Shown here in pieces: positions 11,406 through 23,093 of a DNA stretch of 64,000 nt (position 1 is the stretch's first letter; every line of letters starts with the position of its first letter). The translations under genes and the position numbers were made by a program. Location: positions 5,704,001 to 5,768,000 of the forward strand of contig NC_083511.1 in assembly GCF_032362555.1 (NCBI RefSeq). The letters run 5' to 3'. The notes beneath the pieces are model-generated. The model did no database searches. It had not been told where the DNA came from and worked only from the letters and a program-made list of their open reading frames with translations. The stretch is from Amyelois transitella. Taxonomy: Eukaryota; Arthropoda; Insecta; Lepidoptera; Pyralidae.

Positions 11406-14400
11406 ATGGCCTTACATATTCCCAAAGCACCGGGTGTGCCTTCAATGTTAAAGGATGGAGCTCGAGTAAGTATTATAACCAAATATTTGTAGCCGAGTCA
11501 TGTGCGCCGACAATATGACACGATTTTCACATGAAAATCTATCATTTGCTTATTTCTTACACTAAAAACTTAGTAAGAGTTTAAGATGACGATGTAAAAA
11601 TTAATATAAATTATGCAAATATAGTAATTTCAGTAATTTTATTGCAAATTCATATCTCCCTTGTATTGCATTGTACCAACGTCTTTTGATATTATTTTTC
11701 TAGATGTTTTCTGGTTTAGAAGAAGCAGTTTACAGGAACATCAATGCTTGCAAGCAGTTTGCACAGAGTGTGCGCTCGGCGTACGGTCCCAATGGCATGA
11801 ATAAGATGATCATCAATCACATTGAGAAACAGTTTGTTACCAGTGACGCTGGCACCATTATCCGGGAACTGGATGTGGAGCACCCCGCTGCAAAGTTAAT
11901 GGTACTCGCCAGTCAGATGCAAGATGCTGAAGTTGGTGATGGTACCAACTTTGTTATAGTTTTATCAGGGGCACTCTTAGAAGCCGCTGAAGAGCTACTG
12001 CGCCTTGGTGTTACTACAAGTGAAATTGCTGAAGGATATGAGCAAGCTCTTGAAAAGTGCTTGGAAATTTTACCTGACTTAGTATGTGAAGAAATCAAAG
12101 ATTACAAAAACATTCAGGCTATTGTCAAGGGAATTAAACCATCTATTATGTCAAAGCAATATGGAAATGAAGATTTCATTGCTGAACTTGTGGCTAAAGC
12201 TTGTGTTGCTATACTCCCAGAACAAACTACATTTAATGTGGACAATGTGAGGATTTGTAAGGTATGAATATATTTTATAACATCAATTTATATAAGTGTT
12301 TATTATCTTTAAAATTTTTAAAAACTATATATTTTACAATTCATTTTCATTTGTCTCTCTTTAAAACCTGGTTATATTTGTGACTGGTACTTCATTCAAA
12401 AGCAACTGTCTAATAATTAGAATATTTATCCAAAACAAAACAAAAAAGTTAGTATTTTGAAATTAATCAAATCCATAATTATATGAATGTTAATTTCAGA
12501 TTCTTGGAGCTGGCCTTCTTCAATCTCAAGTTCTCTCAGGAATGGTGTTCAAACGTGAAGTGGAAGGAGATGTGACTTCAGCTAGCAAAGCTAAAGTGGC
12601 CATATACTCTTGTCCAGTTGACATTACCCAAACAGAGACTAAAGGCACAGTTTTAATCAAAACTGCTGATGAACTGCTTAATTTCAGTAGAGGTGAAGAA
12701 TCACTCCTTGAGAAACAAATCAAAGATATTGCTGATTCTGGTGTCAAAGTTGTTGTAGCTGGTGCTAAGTTTGGAGATATGGCTTTACATTTCTTGAACA
12801 AGTTTGGAATTATGGCTGTCCGTTTGAATTCTAAGTTTGAACTACGTCGTCTAGCAAAGACCGTCAATGCCACTGTAAGTTGCTAAATTTCACTTTTCAT
12901 TCTTTTGAAATCAAAAATTTCTTGTTGGTCTATACCAAGACATATTATGCTTTTCCATATTCTTATGTACATATACACTGGTGAAAAATTAATGTTCTTT
13001 TCATATCAACAATATAATTTTTCCATTGTATTTTGCAATTATATAGAATCAAAATCAGATTTTTAACAAAAAAAGTACCTAATGAAATACTTTGATAACA
13101 GGTTTTACCCCGTATCACCACACCAACCGCTGAGGAGCTGGGTTACTGTGATACAGTAACTGTGGAAGAATTGGGTGACACCAGGGTTGTTGTGTTCCGC
13201 ATGGAGAGCTCGGAGTCCCGCATATCCACTGTGGTGATCAGAGGGTCTACTGACAACTACATGGACGATATTGAGAGGGCTATCGATGACGGTGTCAACA
13301 CTTTCAAAGGCATTGCTAGGGATGGAAGGTAAACAAAGTTTATATTAAATAAATAAATAAATATTGTCTTGGTTGAAAGTTTTGTTACAGTTGAAATGAT
13401 ATTGAAACCGGGAGAACAAAAAGAACCAATAGAACTGACAGTTAATCAATAAACATATAAATGCTATTTAAATCGAAAGCTCCAATTAAACCACTATTGA
13501 AGCTTATTTGGAGGTTAAAAAGGCTTTAGTAATTATTTGTGGTAATATTAATCATCCTATTCATGCTTTATCTTATATAATCCCATGCATGTCTAATATC
13601 TTAAAAGTTAAAGTGTTAAAAAGTGAAATGACTACAAAACATCTAGTTTTCTTGTAAATTTCTTAAGTTCATAAGTTTTAGCCTGCTTTTAAATAAACAA
13701 ACTACATATATGTAACTATGTACAATCAACTTTCAATACAACCAAAGAAACTAAGCCATTCATGAGGTTATCTTAGAATAAATTCCTTATTCTTTTACTT
13801 AAATCTTAGACTTAAATCACTTAGTGTGATTATGCCAGTGACATGGAACTCCAGAGTAAAGAGTTGTAATATTGCAAGTCTTTGCAACTTCACAGCACTC
13901 TGTTATGAAGTTCCATATTTAAAAACTGTTATTTTATCTACAGGTTTATGTCTGGTGCTGGCGCTACCGAAGTAGAGTTGGCTCACAGACTGATGCAGTA
14001 TGCTGATACATTGCCGGGCTTGGAACAGTACGCTGTGAGGAAGTTTGCTGTTGCCCTGGAAAGCATACCTCGTGCACTAGCAGACAATTCTGGTGCCAAT
14101 GCCACAGAAGTAGTTAACAATATTTACAAAGCTCACAGGGTAATTATTTTACTTCAAAAATCCAACTAATATTATGCAGGGTTATCGAAATTATTCCTTA
14201 ACTGATGTCTAGATAAAAAAAAGACTTAGCAATGTGTTAGTTTTTTCAATTCTACAGACTTTGGGGAGTAATTACTGAAAATGAAGTTAAAACACTAGTA
14301 TTACTGATCACAGAAAAGGTCGGAGTGGGAAGACCTAGACAAACTTATATTGATCTAATTAAGGACATCCTGGTAAAGGGTCAGGTCAAGAGTACCCGAA

Positions 14401-15077
14401 ACCGCCGAGCTTGCATGAAGAGAGTTGTGAATGTGGATTAAGCGAAGGAAGTTTGCAGAGATCGTGGCCTGTGGAAAGAGGTAGTCTCTGCCTACCCCTC
14501 CGGGAAAGAGGCGTGATTTTATGTATGTATGTATACTGATCACAGTCAACTGATGATTGTATGAGTCATTAAATTAGTAAAATTCTAGCGTGTCCCAAGT
14601 ATACATACATAAATCACGCCTCTTACTAGAGGGGTAGGCAGAGACTACATCTCTCCACTTGCAAGGATCTCTGCATAATCTGTTTCATTCTCATTTATAA
14701 CTGACTTTATGCAAACTCGTCAGTTTCGGCACTCTGACCTTTTTCCAGAACACCTCCAATTTGATCAAGGTATAATGTGCCCTAAGTATACAAGATACAA
14801 AAATGTATAAAAAGAATCAAATATAATGTGTAATTTTATTTTGTCTATATTTCAGGATGGAAACAAGTATTCTGGATTTGATATTGATTCGGAAAATAAT
14901 GGTGTTTGTGACGCAAAGGAAAAAGGAATACTCGATTTGTATGTCCTCAAATATTGGGGCCTGAAGTATGCTGTAGGCGCTGCAACCACTATTCTTAAAG
15001 TGGATCAAATCATCATGGCTAAACGAGCTGGTGGACCAAAGCCCAGGAAACCTGAAGGAAGTGATGATGAGTCTTAA
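11406..15077 (+). CDS. CCT8: T-complex protein 1 subunit theta (CCT8)
   Basis: Six exons join in phase: 11406-11465, 11704-12261, 12500-12874, 13102-13328, 13944-14139, 14856-15077, for 545 residues, close to the usual length. CCT8 is one of eight subunits of the cytosolic CCT/TRiC chaperonin, which folds actin, tubulin and many WD-repeat proteins with ATP. The group II chaperonin signature SAYGPNGMNKM lies near residue 46 and the ATP-site loop GDGTN at about residues 98-102. The apical domain includes AGAKFGDMALHF. The C-terminal region has GATEVELAHR, then KYWGLKYAVGAATTILKVDQII, and ends GSDDES. A five-residue-per-turn leader MALHIPKAPGVPSMLKDGAR is encoded by the short first exon. Intron 5 holds two LINE tails in opposite orientation. 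Confidence 0.97.
14314..14534 (+). mobile_element. RTE-like LINE 3' fragment with 11-bp target duplication
   Basis: This 221-bp piece is flanked by direct copies of ACTGATCACAG at 14303-14313 and 14535-14545. It matches the 3' part of the LINE at 40538-41377 on the opposite strand, including CTCTGCCTACCCC and GGAAAGAGGCGT, and ends in ATGT repeats. It is a 5'-truncated insertion in CCT8 intron 5. The 11-bp duplication shows retroposition as a unit. Confidence 0.8.
14597..14785 (-). mobile_element. Second RTE-like LINE 3' fragment, inverted
   Basis: CATACATAAATCACGCCTC, followed by GGGGTAGGCAGAGACTAC and a decayed continuation, is the reverse complement of the same LINE tail found at 14314-14534. 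It is more diverged and in opposite orientation, only about 60 bp away in the same intron. Confidence 0.65.
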
Positions 15078-15301
15078 AATTTTAAAATAATTTCTTTAAT
15101 ATAGTAAAAATAGCTTACTGTCAATTTTAAAATTGGCAATGTTTTAACATATTAAAATTACCTTAATTTTAATACTGCATCATATTAATTTAAGAATTTG
15201 CTTCAGTTCAGTTTTACTTATGTATTCGCGAAAATTTATGCTTTAACCATCATTAAATATTCACCTACATTATGGACATATTGCATTTTTATTTATATAT
15301 A

Positions 15302-15307
15302 AATAAA
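15302..15307 (+). other. Poly(A) signal candidate for CCT8
   Basis: AATAAA lies about 225 nt after the CCT8 stop codon, in AT-rich sequence and just before a SINE. Confidence 0.4.
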
Positions 15308-15336
15308 TGATCACTGAGGTAAATAAATAAGTGATT

Positions 15337-15720
15337 CTGTCGGAGCGTCGTTGGTGTAATCGGGAAGGTGGTTGCGCTAAAAGGCTCAGGTTCGAAGCCC
15401 ACCCCGGCCACATACCAATGACTATTTTCGAAAATATGAACATGTTTTAGTTTAAATACTAACTGATGCTGATGAACATTGTAAGGGCAGCTTCACATTA
15501 AGGAAACTGGATGTGTAACCATGACCTATCCAAAACGGGTTAGGTTCCCCTGGAAAGGATGCGCAATTGCGGAGGTTAGACAAGAGTCCCTTCGTGTAAA
15601 ATCCTGTAACATCCCATTTAGGATCCACAGTCAAAGGCATATTCCAGGCTTCTCTACAGAGTAGTGAGGATGTAACCGGGACTAAAGCTAGGAGGAAGAA
15701 GATCACTGAGGTATCCTGAG
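15337..15720 (+). mobile_element. tRNA-headed SINE (family B)
   Basis: The head has an A-box-like GTTGGTGTAATCGG and a B-box GGTTCGAAGCC at tRNA-like spacing. The body shares TACCAATGACT, AACTGATGCT and a GGTTCCCC block with a copy at 58830-59150 in an eIF2-gamma intron. The end holds GAGGAAGAAGATCACTGAGG. It is a Pol III-type SINE, not a tRNA gene, because no cloverleaf acceptor stem can form. Confidence 0.6.
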
Positions 15721-17422
15721 GATAAGCTTGCAAGAGCTTCCTTTATATTGCTATGTTCCGCCCACAGTGTTTATGGGTACACAGCACGGTTTTATCTTTT
15801 ACGGGGTAAACGGAGCTTCTACATATACACAAAACACACAAAGGCCACTTAGATAAATCATAGATATAGAACCACGAGCTAGATCGAATTTAGATTCAGG
15901 AGATAATGGCAGTGGTGGATCTATTTTCTTTATGCAGAATTTACACTATCCCTTGATCTCGCGAAAACGAGCAGCTGGCACACAATAGGAATATTATGGG
16001 TTTTTATACTACTAGTCCAGCATTGAAGCTTGCACAGAATGAAATTATGTATTTTGAGATCCTAAGTCACCTTTTACACATTGTAGCGGGAGCGATGATT
16101 CGGCTCGACCGCCACCAATGGGAAGATCTTTCGCCAGGCTAGATGTTATGCCTGGGGAACCGCGGCTCCGACGATGTTCAGTCGGAGGTAGTTTTTGGTC
16201 CAATCTAAGAAATTTTTGTAATCGCGATTTAGATTCTTCGCTGCTATTGGCTGAGCGCGTCAATTTCTTGACGTGGGGCGTAGAGATGTCACAACAACAT
16301 CCATCATCAAAGGGGAAGCCGTACGAGAATAGCCGTTCGTTAGCGTCATCTTTTGGCAAATAGTATTCATGAATGAATACAGACATGAATACTATTTGTA
16401 TTCTATTGTAGCGAAAAGTGCAACAGGGAACATGCAAAGATGGTAGAAGGAGAGATTTTTATGAAAAGCAGTCCGGTGGAAATGACGCCGCTTCCTGGCC
16501 TAGCTCTGAATCTTACTCGGTCCACTCCACAGCCCCGTCACGGGGGCAAAGGAGTGATGGAAATCTCTCTCTCTCCAAGCGAGATTAACTCTTATTTGAC
16601 CAGTTTTCAACAGATTTTTGCTTCAACGCATGTATTTTTATTTATTTACGGCTAGAATTATAATTCAATTGTTAGATACTTCTAATAAATAATCAATTTA
16701 TAAAACTCTTTCATTACTGAATGATTGGCGGACAACACACAGCCCAAACCCCGGGGTCTAGACTTGAAGTTTGGTTGTTCGTTGTAACTAGAATGTTGGT
16801 AGTGAAATCCCAAGTTTATAAGTTCTCAGTCGCCTTTTACGACATCCATGGGAAGGAGATGGATTGGTTCTATTTTTTTTTTCTATTGGTACCAGGAAAT
16901 ACAAGGCGTCCTCTAGTTTATCGATCAATCCCATTCCCAACTAGTATAATATGTGAAAGTAAGTTCAAGTTGCTTTGTCTTCACGTGATATCTTAAATAA
17001 GAGTTGGAGATGGACATGGTTCTTTTCATCCGGGTAAAAACTGTAGTTCCATTCCATGGAATGTTAAAAATAACTGTATTCTTTTGAAGGTGGCGCTAAA
17101 TTCGCGGGTTCGAAGCTGCGGGTAAAAAAAAGAGTTAATCTACAGTTTTAAATTTGTGGAGAAAACCAAAAATAATCGTTACAAATAACTTTCAGTTTCA
17201 GATAACGTAGTGGTTATAATTATCTTTGGATTCAGACTGAATTAATTTGTAATGAATCCATTCATTCACTTTCTGTTTTATTTTGTCAGCTCAGCTGTCA
17301 TGCCAAAAAATATCGAACGATCGAGCGAAGCCAGCCTTCTGTTTTTGTATTTTCTTTCCAATTCCAAGCTTTCGACGCTTTATCGAAATAATATTCGTAA
17401 ATAACAGAAAAAAATAAGAATA
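15721..17422. other. Intergenic stretch, repeats and no gene recognised
   Basis: Within this 1.7 kb I see a GC-richer block at about 16080-16340 with long but motif-free open frames on both strands, a perfect hairpin at 16357-16398, and an inverted family C repeat around 16800-16910 (CGCCTTTTACGACATCCATG). A Helitron-like scrap with CGCGGGTTCGAAGC lies near 17100. The last 150 bp are likely the MYCBP promoter and 5' UTR. Confidence 0.4.
16357..16398. repeat. Perfect 15-bp inverted repeat
   Basis: CAAATAGTATTCATG at 16357-16371 is exactly complementary to 16384-16398 around a 12-nt loop that itself contains GAATAC. The context is intergenic. Confidence 0.8.
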
Positions 17423-17781
17423 ATGTCTTCATACAAGGTAAGTCTTTTTGTTTTGATCAAAACCATTTTTATTCTGAATGACAATTAAAAGTAAATCAGA
17501 TAAAAACTATCCAAATGAATTTATATTTTTAGCCAATTGACTCTAAAAGGGAAGAGTTTCGGCGCTATTTAGAGAGAGCCGGAGTAATGGATGCATTGAC
17601 TAAAGTGCTCGTTAGCTTGTACGAAGAACCAGATAAACCAGAAGACGCCTTGGAGTACGTTCGCAAGCATTTAGGTACTGATGGCGGTGATGATGAACTT
17701 GAAGCCGCGAGAGCCCGTATTGCAGAATTAGAGGCTGAAAATGCTTTGCTGAAAGGAGAAGCGGCCCCAACGGAAGGATAG
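17423..17781 (+). CDS. MYCBP: c-Myc-binding protein (MYCBP / AMY-1)
   Basis: Two exons, 17423-17437 (MSSYK) and 17533-17781, encode 87 residues; human MYCBP has 103. The core SKREEFRRYLERAGVMDALT, then KVLVSLYEEPDKPEDALEY, matches the human protein closely. The C-terminal half is a charged helix (ELEAARARIAELEAENALLK) likely to form a coiled coil. Vertebrate MYCBP binds the N-terminus of c-Myc and A-kinase anchoring proteins and occurs in cytoplasm, nucleus and cilia. The insect role is not established from sequence. The shorter length comes from the region between the core and the helix and from the tail. The start is fixed by the short exon 1 with a clean donor. Confidence 0.93.
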
Positions 17782-18444
17782 ATTAACTTTTCTTGTGAAT
17801 AGTTATAATGATACATGTTCAATTAATATAATAATGATCTCATTAATGTATGATCTCAGATAGAACTATCCTTGTTAATGCTGGAAAATGATCTAACATT
17901 TTGTTATAGATACTGTGAGAGTATTATTTTTGTTATGATTTAAGTATATTTTATGTTAGAAAAGCAAGAAAGATTAAATTTTCGTTTCATTACAATACTT
18001 AAAATTTATTTTTATTTGACTAAAGCAATGCCTTATACTAGTAACAGCGTGTTGTGTGGTTGTCTTGCATCACAAGCAGTATTTTGTCCAGGCATCAAAT
18101 CTCAGAATTTAGATGCAATATGAAAATATTACGGTGTTATCTTAATCATCAGTTGAAATTGAGATGCAAGTCAAATTCACCAATACTTTATCAATTTGTA
18201 GTGTACCAATGCTGTCCACAAAAAATGTACTAGTGTACCTACCATTGCCCAACCTAATGCTTATCCCATTTCAAATTACAGTTTGGTCTTAAGGTTTGAC
18301 TGGTAGAAAATGCGTAATGTCAAGTCTACCTATAAGTACATTATTTTCGGTGTTATAAAGTTTAAATCAATTGATTTAATTTAAATCAGTGCTACTACAC
18401 TTATCATAAAAACATAAGATAGCATTTTAATCACTTATTACCTA
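17782..18444. other. MYCBP 3' UTR and intergenic DNA
   Basis: AT-rich sequence with no open frame of note. An ATTAAA-type signal near 17970 could end the MYCBP transcript. Nothing else was recognised before the Helitron. Confidence 0.3.
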
Positions 18445-19303
18445 CTAGCTTCCGCCCGGATGTCGGTCTTCGCGTGGATGGGTTATTTCTCCAGTTTGAG
18501 TAACTCTGACAATGACATGTTATGAATATCTATTATACGGCTAGGTCTATTATAATGAAGGAGATCCCTCTATTGAGCTAGGTACTGCTGTTGAGCTTGC
18601 GTTCTGTAGTAAGTATTTTGTTCATAGTAATTCCGACCTTGATAAGTAGCAGTAAATTACTGACAGTGAAGAAAAGTTTGCAAAAATAAAAAAGTGATCG
18701 TGAAAATGCGACAGAAAGTTAATTGAGAGCTTCAGCATACACAACATTGTTAATGAGCTCGTCCGGAATATGAACATGAAGATTCCTTGGACTGCTCACA
18801 CGGGTAAGAGCTACGTAAAGTTGCCCGTGTGAAACACAACTCACGGTAAGATCTACGCCAGCAACTCCTAGGGTCTGACCTTGAGCCTTATTTATTATCA
18901 TGGCGTAACACAAAGCTATAGGAAACTGTATTCTATTAAATTGAAATGGAAAGTTGTTGGGAAACGGCGCTGAATCCACTGCGGGTAACGCAACGTGTGT
19001 TCGCGGTTCTACAGAACAACGTCTATGGATAAAACTGAAAAATAAAGTTTAATCTTTTTTACGTATTTTGCCATGATAAAAAGTATTCCATTTTATGCCC
19101 AGGATAATAAGGTATAATTATACCAAGTTTCGTCGAAATCGAACTGTTAGTTTTCACGTGATGCCTGAACATACAGACAGACAAAAAAAATTTAATCACA
19201 TATTTGGGTTTGGTATCGATCCATTAACACCGCCTGCTATTTATTTTTTCAATATTTTCACTGTACAGAATTGACCCTTCTACAGATTTATTATATGTAT
19301 AGA
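18445..19303 (-). mobile_element. Helitron copy carrying a helicase scrap
   Basis: On the minus strand the element begins TCTATACATATAATAAAT after an A (19303) and ends GCTAG before a T (18445). These are Helitron termini with A^T insertion. It keeps a 3' piece of the RepHel helicase frame near its 3' end, so it derives from an autonomous Helitron by internal deletion. Length is 859 bp. Confidence 0.8.
18719..19020 (-). pseudogene. Helitron PIF1-type helicase C-terminal fragment
   Basis: The minus-strand frame reads about 100 residues and includes IALCYAMIINKAQGQTL, GQLYVALTRVSSP and a final segment LHVHIPDELINN. These are the last conserved blocks (motifs V and VI) of the PIF1/RecD-like helicase of Helitrons. 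The Rep nuclease and the Walker A and B motifs are missing, so it is an inactive remnant. Confidence 0.85.
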
Positions 19304-19693
19304 TTATGTTTCAACACATCTTTTATGGCATATAAAATTTTATAAATTCTGGGCAATAGTTCAGATTAATAGTGATTTTTATACAATCATTTACCATTTA
19401 AGGCCTTTGGTGAACTTTTGAAAAAAAACTGGTTTTACTAAATGCAGTCCCTATTTCATTGAAATGGGTTCAGTAAAACTTTTACATAATACCACTTTCC
19501 ATGGTAAATACACATATGCCTTGTGGTAAAAATTATCATGTAAGGAAGCAGGGAGGAATAAAACTATTTTTCTAAACAAAAAATGGTATTATTTCTTATC
19601 AATAATTTAATGTTCACTAAGGTCTGAAACAAACATTTTCTAATATTGATTTCATATTCTGATTGTATTACTTAATATCCAGGCGCTAATTAT

Positions 19694-21649
19694 TTAAACT
19701 GCTGCACTGATGAGTTCAGTGTATTTCTTTACTTTGCTAGCGACACTCATATCCACATATTTGTCACCAATAGACACAACCATGCCACCAAGTAGAGAAG
19801 GATCAACTTTAGCTGTAAGTTGAAGAGTTTCATTACCCTTCAGGAATTTCTGAAAAAAAGTAATTATTTATTAATACTTTGTATGCAGTGGTAATGACTA
19901 ACTAACAGTTTCCTGTGACTTCTTGAGCTACTTTTCACAGAAAAGCTGTCTTTATTGCCCCCTTAGAGGGGTAGGTATGAAATTTTAGGATACCAGTTTT
20001 TAAGTTGGACCATGTTTAACACCTCAGAAAACTCATTCATATTGGGAAAAAGGTTTTGCATTATGCAAATACACTGATGAACAAAAATTCAGAAAATAAT
20101 ATTATTGGTTTTACAAACATAGTTTTTAACAATATAACTAAGTAAAACTAAAAAAACATTGAGATTCTTTGGTCATACATTGAGAAAAATATAACAATAT
20201 TGATGTTGCAAAGAGATAACTTAGCGAAGTAAGCAAATTTAATGGTATTTTATGATAGGGCAAACAGGTTATGGTGGTTAGCCCAAGCTATGGCTGAAGG
20301 GTTCAAGCCAAGCAGAAAAATTATCAAGCAGTCCTCTTTATGATAAAATTCACAAATCTAATAAAATACTAATATTAGAAAACTGGGAATGTGGCAAGTG
20401 AAAAGATGTAGTCCCTGCTACCCCTTCAAGAAAGTAAAAGAGTTACCTTTAAAGCAGCTTCAAGGTTCTGTTTCTGAGCCGCATCGAGAGGTTTAGCTGT
20501 AATAACCTCACAAGTGACTTCTCCACGGTGTGCAGCCATCATGATCTTGAAGGCATTGATAACAGCCTCCAACTTCTGCAGTCGGCCATTCTCAGCAAGA
20601 AGACCAAGCAAGTTGCTTGTGGTGGGAGACAGGTTTGTCTAAAAAAGGAAGATAACCACAAGATATAACGAGGTGCAACAACCTCAATGATTTGTTACAA
20701 ACATTATTAAGGTTTCAATATTGGAGTTAAGGTCCTTTAATTCACTAAATTACTGTAGTTAAGGTCACCATTATAGGTATTGCTGCCATTTACTTCAGCT
20801 CTGGCCATAATAATGACTATGACCCAGGGGTGGGCGCTGGGCTAACAATCTGAGTGACTATGGTTCGCCTCTTATGAACTTTATTGATGTTGGAAGTTAA
20901 CAAATCTTGAAGCATAATAACAGAGTGAATATGCTTAAATGTGAAGGATTTTCTCAATATTTTGTAATATAATATTCAAATGTTAAAGTTTTTTTGTAAA
21001 TAACCATCATAGAATTTCTACCATAGACATACAAGATTCACAAGCTAGTGCTAGCATGCTAGTGTGATCAAGAATCAATTACTAATTAAAAACACACTTT
21101 AAATACCTTAGGCATTTATCCAAGGACATACCTTTAGGTTAACAATGATGTTTACAATAATAATTGCTTTGTCTAAACCTATTTCTCAAGAAAGATAATA
21201 CAGCCATCTTATAGCTGTGGAGAAATATGAAATTGAGGATCCAATTTGAAGGTTATGCTATTTAATTACTTTACATGGAAAGTACCTTAGTCGCAACTGT
21301 CTTAAGTGCTTCTGCCTTTAGGTTTCTCTTCAATGTGGGGTTTAGGATAAATTCTTTCAGTTTATTATCAGTTTTGATACTTTGCTGGAACTTGACGAGC
21401 TCTTTCTCAACGGTGTCCAAGGTCTTGTTCTTCGATGCTGCTGAATACAAAGCTGATGCATATCTACCCTCTAAGCCGAAAACTTGGACAGGAGGCTTTA
21501 CCATTTGGGCTGCGGCCGCCGAAGTGCTCAAAGAGCGTACCTTAAAAATATTACGTAATTTACACCATGAACATTTTAATAAATCTACGACTGCATATCA
21601 AACATATATAAAATACAGTTACCAGCATATTGCTCTTCACAATGGACAT
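19694..21649 (-). CDS. ATPsynO: ATP synthase subunit O, mitochondrial (OSCP)
   Basis: Four exons on the minus strand: 21623-21649, 21286-21540, 20447-20638, 19694-19849, for 209 residues, the usual OSCP length. OSCP sits on top of F1 and links it to the peripheral stalk of mitochondrial ATP synthase. The first exon encodes only MSIVKSNML; with exon 2 (VRSLSTSAAAAQ) it forms a basic, Ser/Ala-rich targeting peptide. The mature start PVQVFGLEGRYASALYSAA is a strong family match. The body has KEFILNPTLKRNLK and NLLGLLAENGRL. The C-terminus holds VDPSLLGGMVVSIGDKYVDM, then SVASKVKKYTELISAAV. Introns 2 and 3 (about 650 and 600 bp) contain no element that I can name. It is divergent from NUDT18, with a hAT element between them. 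Confidence 0.96.
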
Positions 21650-21988
21650 GTTTCGTCCGAGTTTTAAATTAGTATAATATTTCGGAATTCAAGTGAGCTC
21701 ACAATCGCAAATTCGATCGCAAGGCTTAAATTAATGTAAAACCAATCCACACCAATCGGGAAGGCAATGTCAACGTCAATCAATTGTCATTGTCACTTTA
21801 ATTTGAATGTATTTTTTTATTCAAGGCTTGATCATTGATACATATTTATAATTACTTACCCAAAAGGTTTTCTTTCTTTGCTATATTATGGCTTCAACCG
21901 GACTTTCGGTGATTTTGCCAATGTCATGGTTTGGAGAGACACGAAGTTTACAAATACCCAAAAGGTTACATACCCTTGTTGTCATTTG

Positions 21989-22869
21989 CAGTGTTGCTTA
22001 CTTAGTGGAATTTCCACTAAATCTGGTGGTTTTGACTTGTCTTTTAGCGAACAAATATGAGTTTTAGATTAGTGGCTAGTGGATTTATCTAGTAGAATTA
22101 AAGAATTTTGTATTTTTTTAAATTATTGGACTAACGCCTATAAAATCCACTCGTATCGTTGTTGGAGTTCAATTTGCCAACCATCAATTTAGTAGTGAGT
22201 AAAACGCCCAAAAGGACCGGCATCCAGGCCAGAAACTGTTAAAAAAATGACAATACATTATTATCGGGGATTCCCCGTGTAGGAGTCTCTGTAAGGAAAT
22301 CTCCGAATTCTCTCAAATGTCAATCAATCACTTTTCGTTCGTGGTCGCTCAGTGCGTTGGTGTTCTTTGTTTTGTTCCGTGTTTTATCATTATCAATTAC
22401 ATGCGAAAACCACAGTATACCCAAAAGTTTCGGGATTCTTGGCTTCAGGACCCACATTTAAAAGATTGGCTTCAAGTAATTGAAAGATGGCTTTTCCCAT
22501 GTCTCAAGTGCCATAACATTTCATTTCAAACTTTATGTCTCTGAGAATTCGACAACAAATGGGCTTTGTTACTTTTTATTGTCAACCACTTATTATAATT
22601 TATGATCGTAACGAATTGTTTTAAACATCATTTATTTTTATTTAATTGTCACTAAACTTATAACAATTTGTTCATTTTGATTAATTTGAATATCTAATAT
22701 TTGTCGCTTAATCCGCCAAAAGCGACATCAGGTGCTAATTTTGACACAACAGAAATAAAGTTAGTGGAAAGTTTATTGCTTTTTTGATGGTGCTATTTTT
22801 TTTAGTGGATTTCTAGTAGTTTTAGAGGTCGATTCTAGTGGGGAGCTTGATACGTCGTTGGCAACACTG
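21989..22869 (+). mobile_element. Non-autonomous hAT transposon with 8-bp target duplication
   Basis: Both ends read CAGTGTTGC inward, a common insect hAT terminus, and are flanked by identical 8-bp copies of GTCATTTG at 21981-21988 and 22870-22877. Subterminal blocks with TAGTGGA(A)TTTC occur near each end. The 881-bp element keeps only the N-terminal piece of a transposase. It lies between the divergent ATPsynO and NUDT18 genes. Confidence 0.85.
22401..22544 (+). pseudogene. hAT transposase N-terminal fragment
   Basis: The frame starts MRKPQYTQKFRDSWLQDPHL and continues KDWLQV. This is the typical leader before the BED/TTF-type zinc finger of hAT-like proteins. The conserved finger that should follow is scrambled, and the frame closes after 47 codons. 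It is a decayed remnant within the 881-bp element. Confidence 0.55.
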
Positions 22870-23093
22870 GTCATTTGTCATTACATCAAATGACATTTTC
22901 ATTTGTCGCTGACGTAAACGTAAATAGAAAAATATTTATACTGGTGGCTTGTTTGAAAAATTTAAATTAAAAAGTTTTATTACCGCAAAATATGTATAAA
23001 GGTAAATAATAAATTACAACTGAAAATAAACTACAGAAACGCAGTTCATCTACAAGTAAAAGGCCCTCGAGCAAGGTACGAAAGTAGGTGACC

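Noticed and set aside
15337-15415. Second tRNA-like head
   Set aside because: A related head and body recur at 58830, and the cloverleaf does not close; treated as a SINE.
16045-16437. 130-codon minus-strand frame with a CCCDI motif
   Set aside because: No known domain, overlapping frames on the other strand, and the sequence looks repeat-like; kept as intergenic.
23088-23093. In-frame GTG upstream of the NUDT18 ATG
   Set aside because: Non-ATG initiation is unlikely here; ATG 23094 has a good context and gives the expected length.
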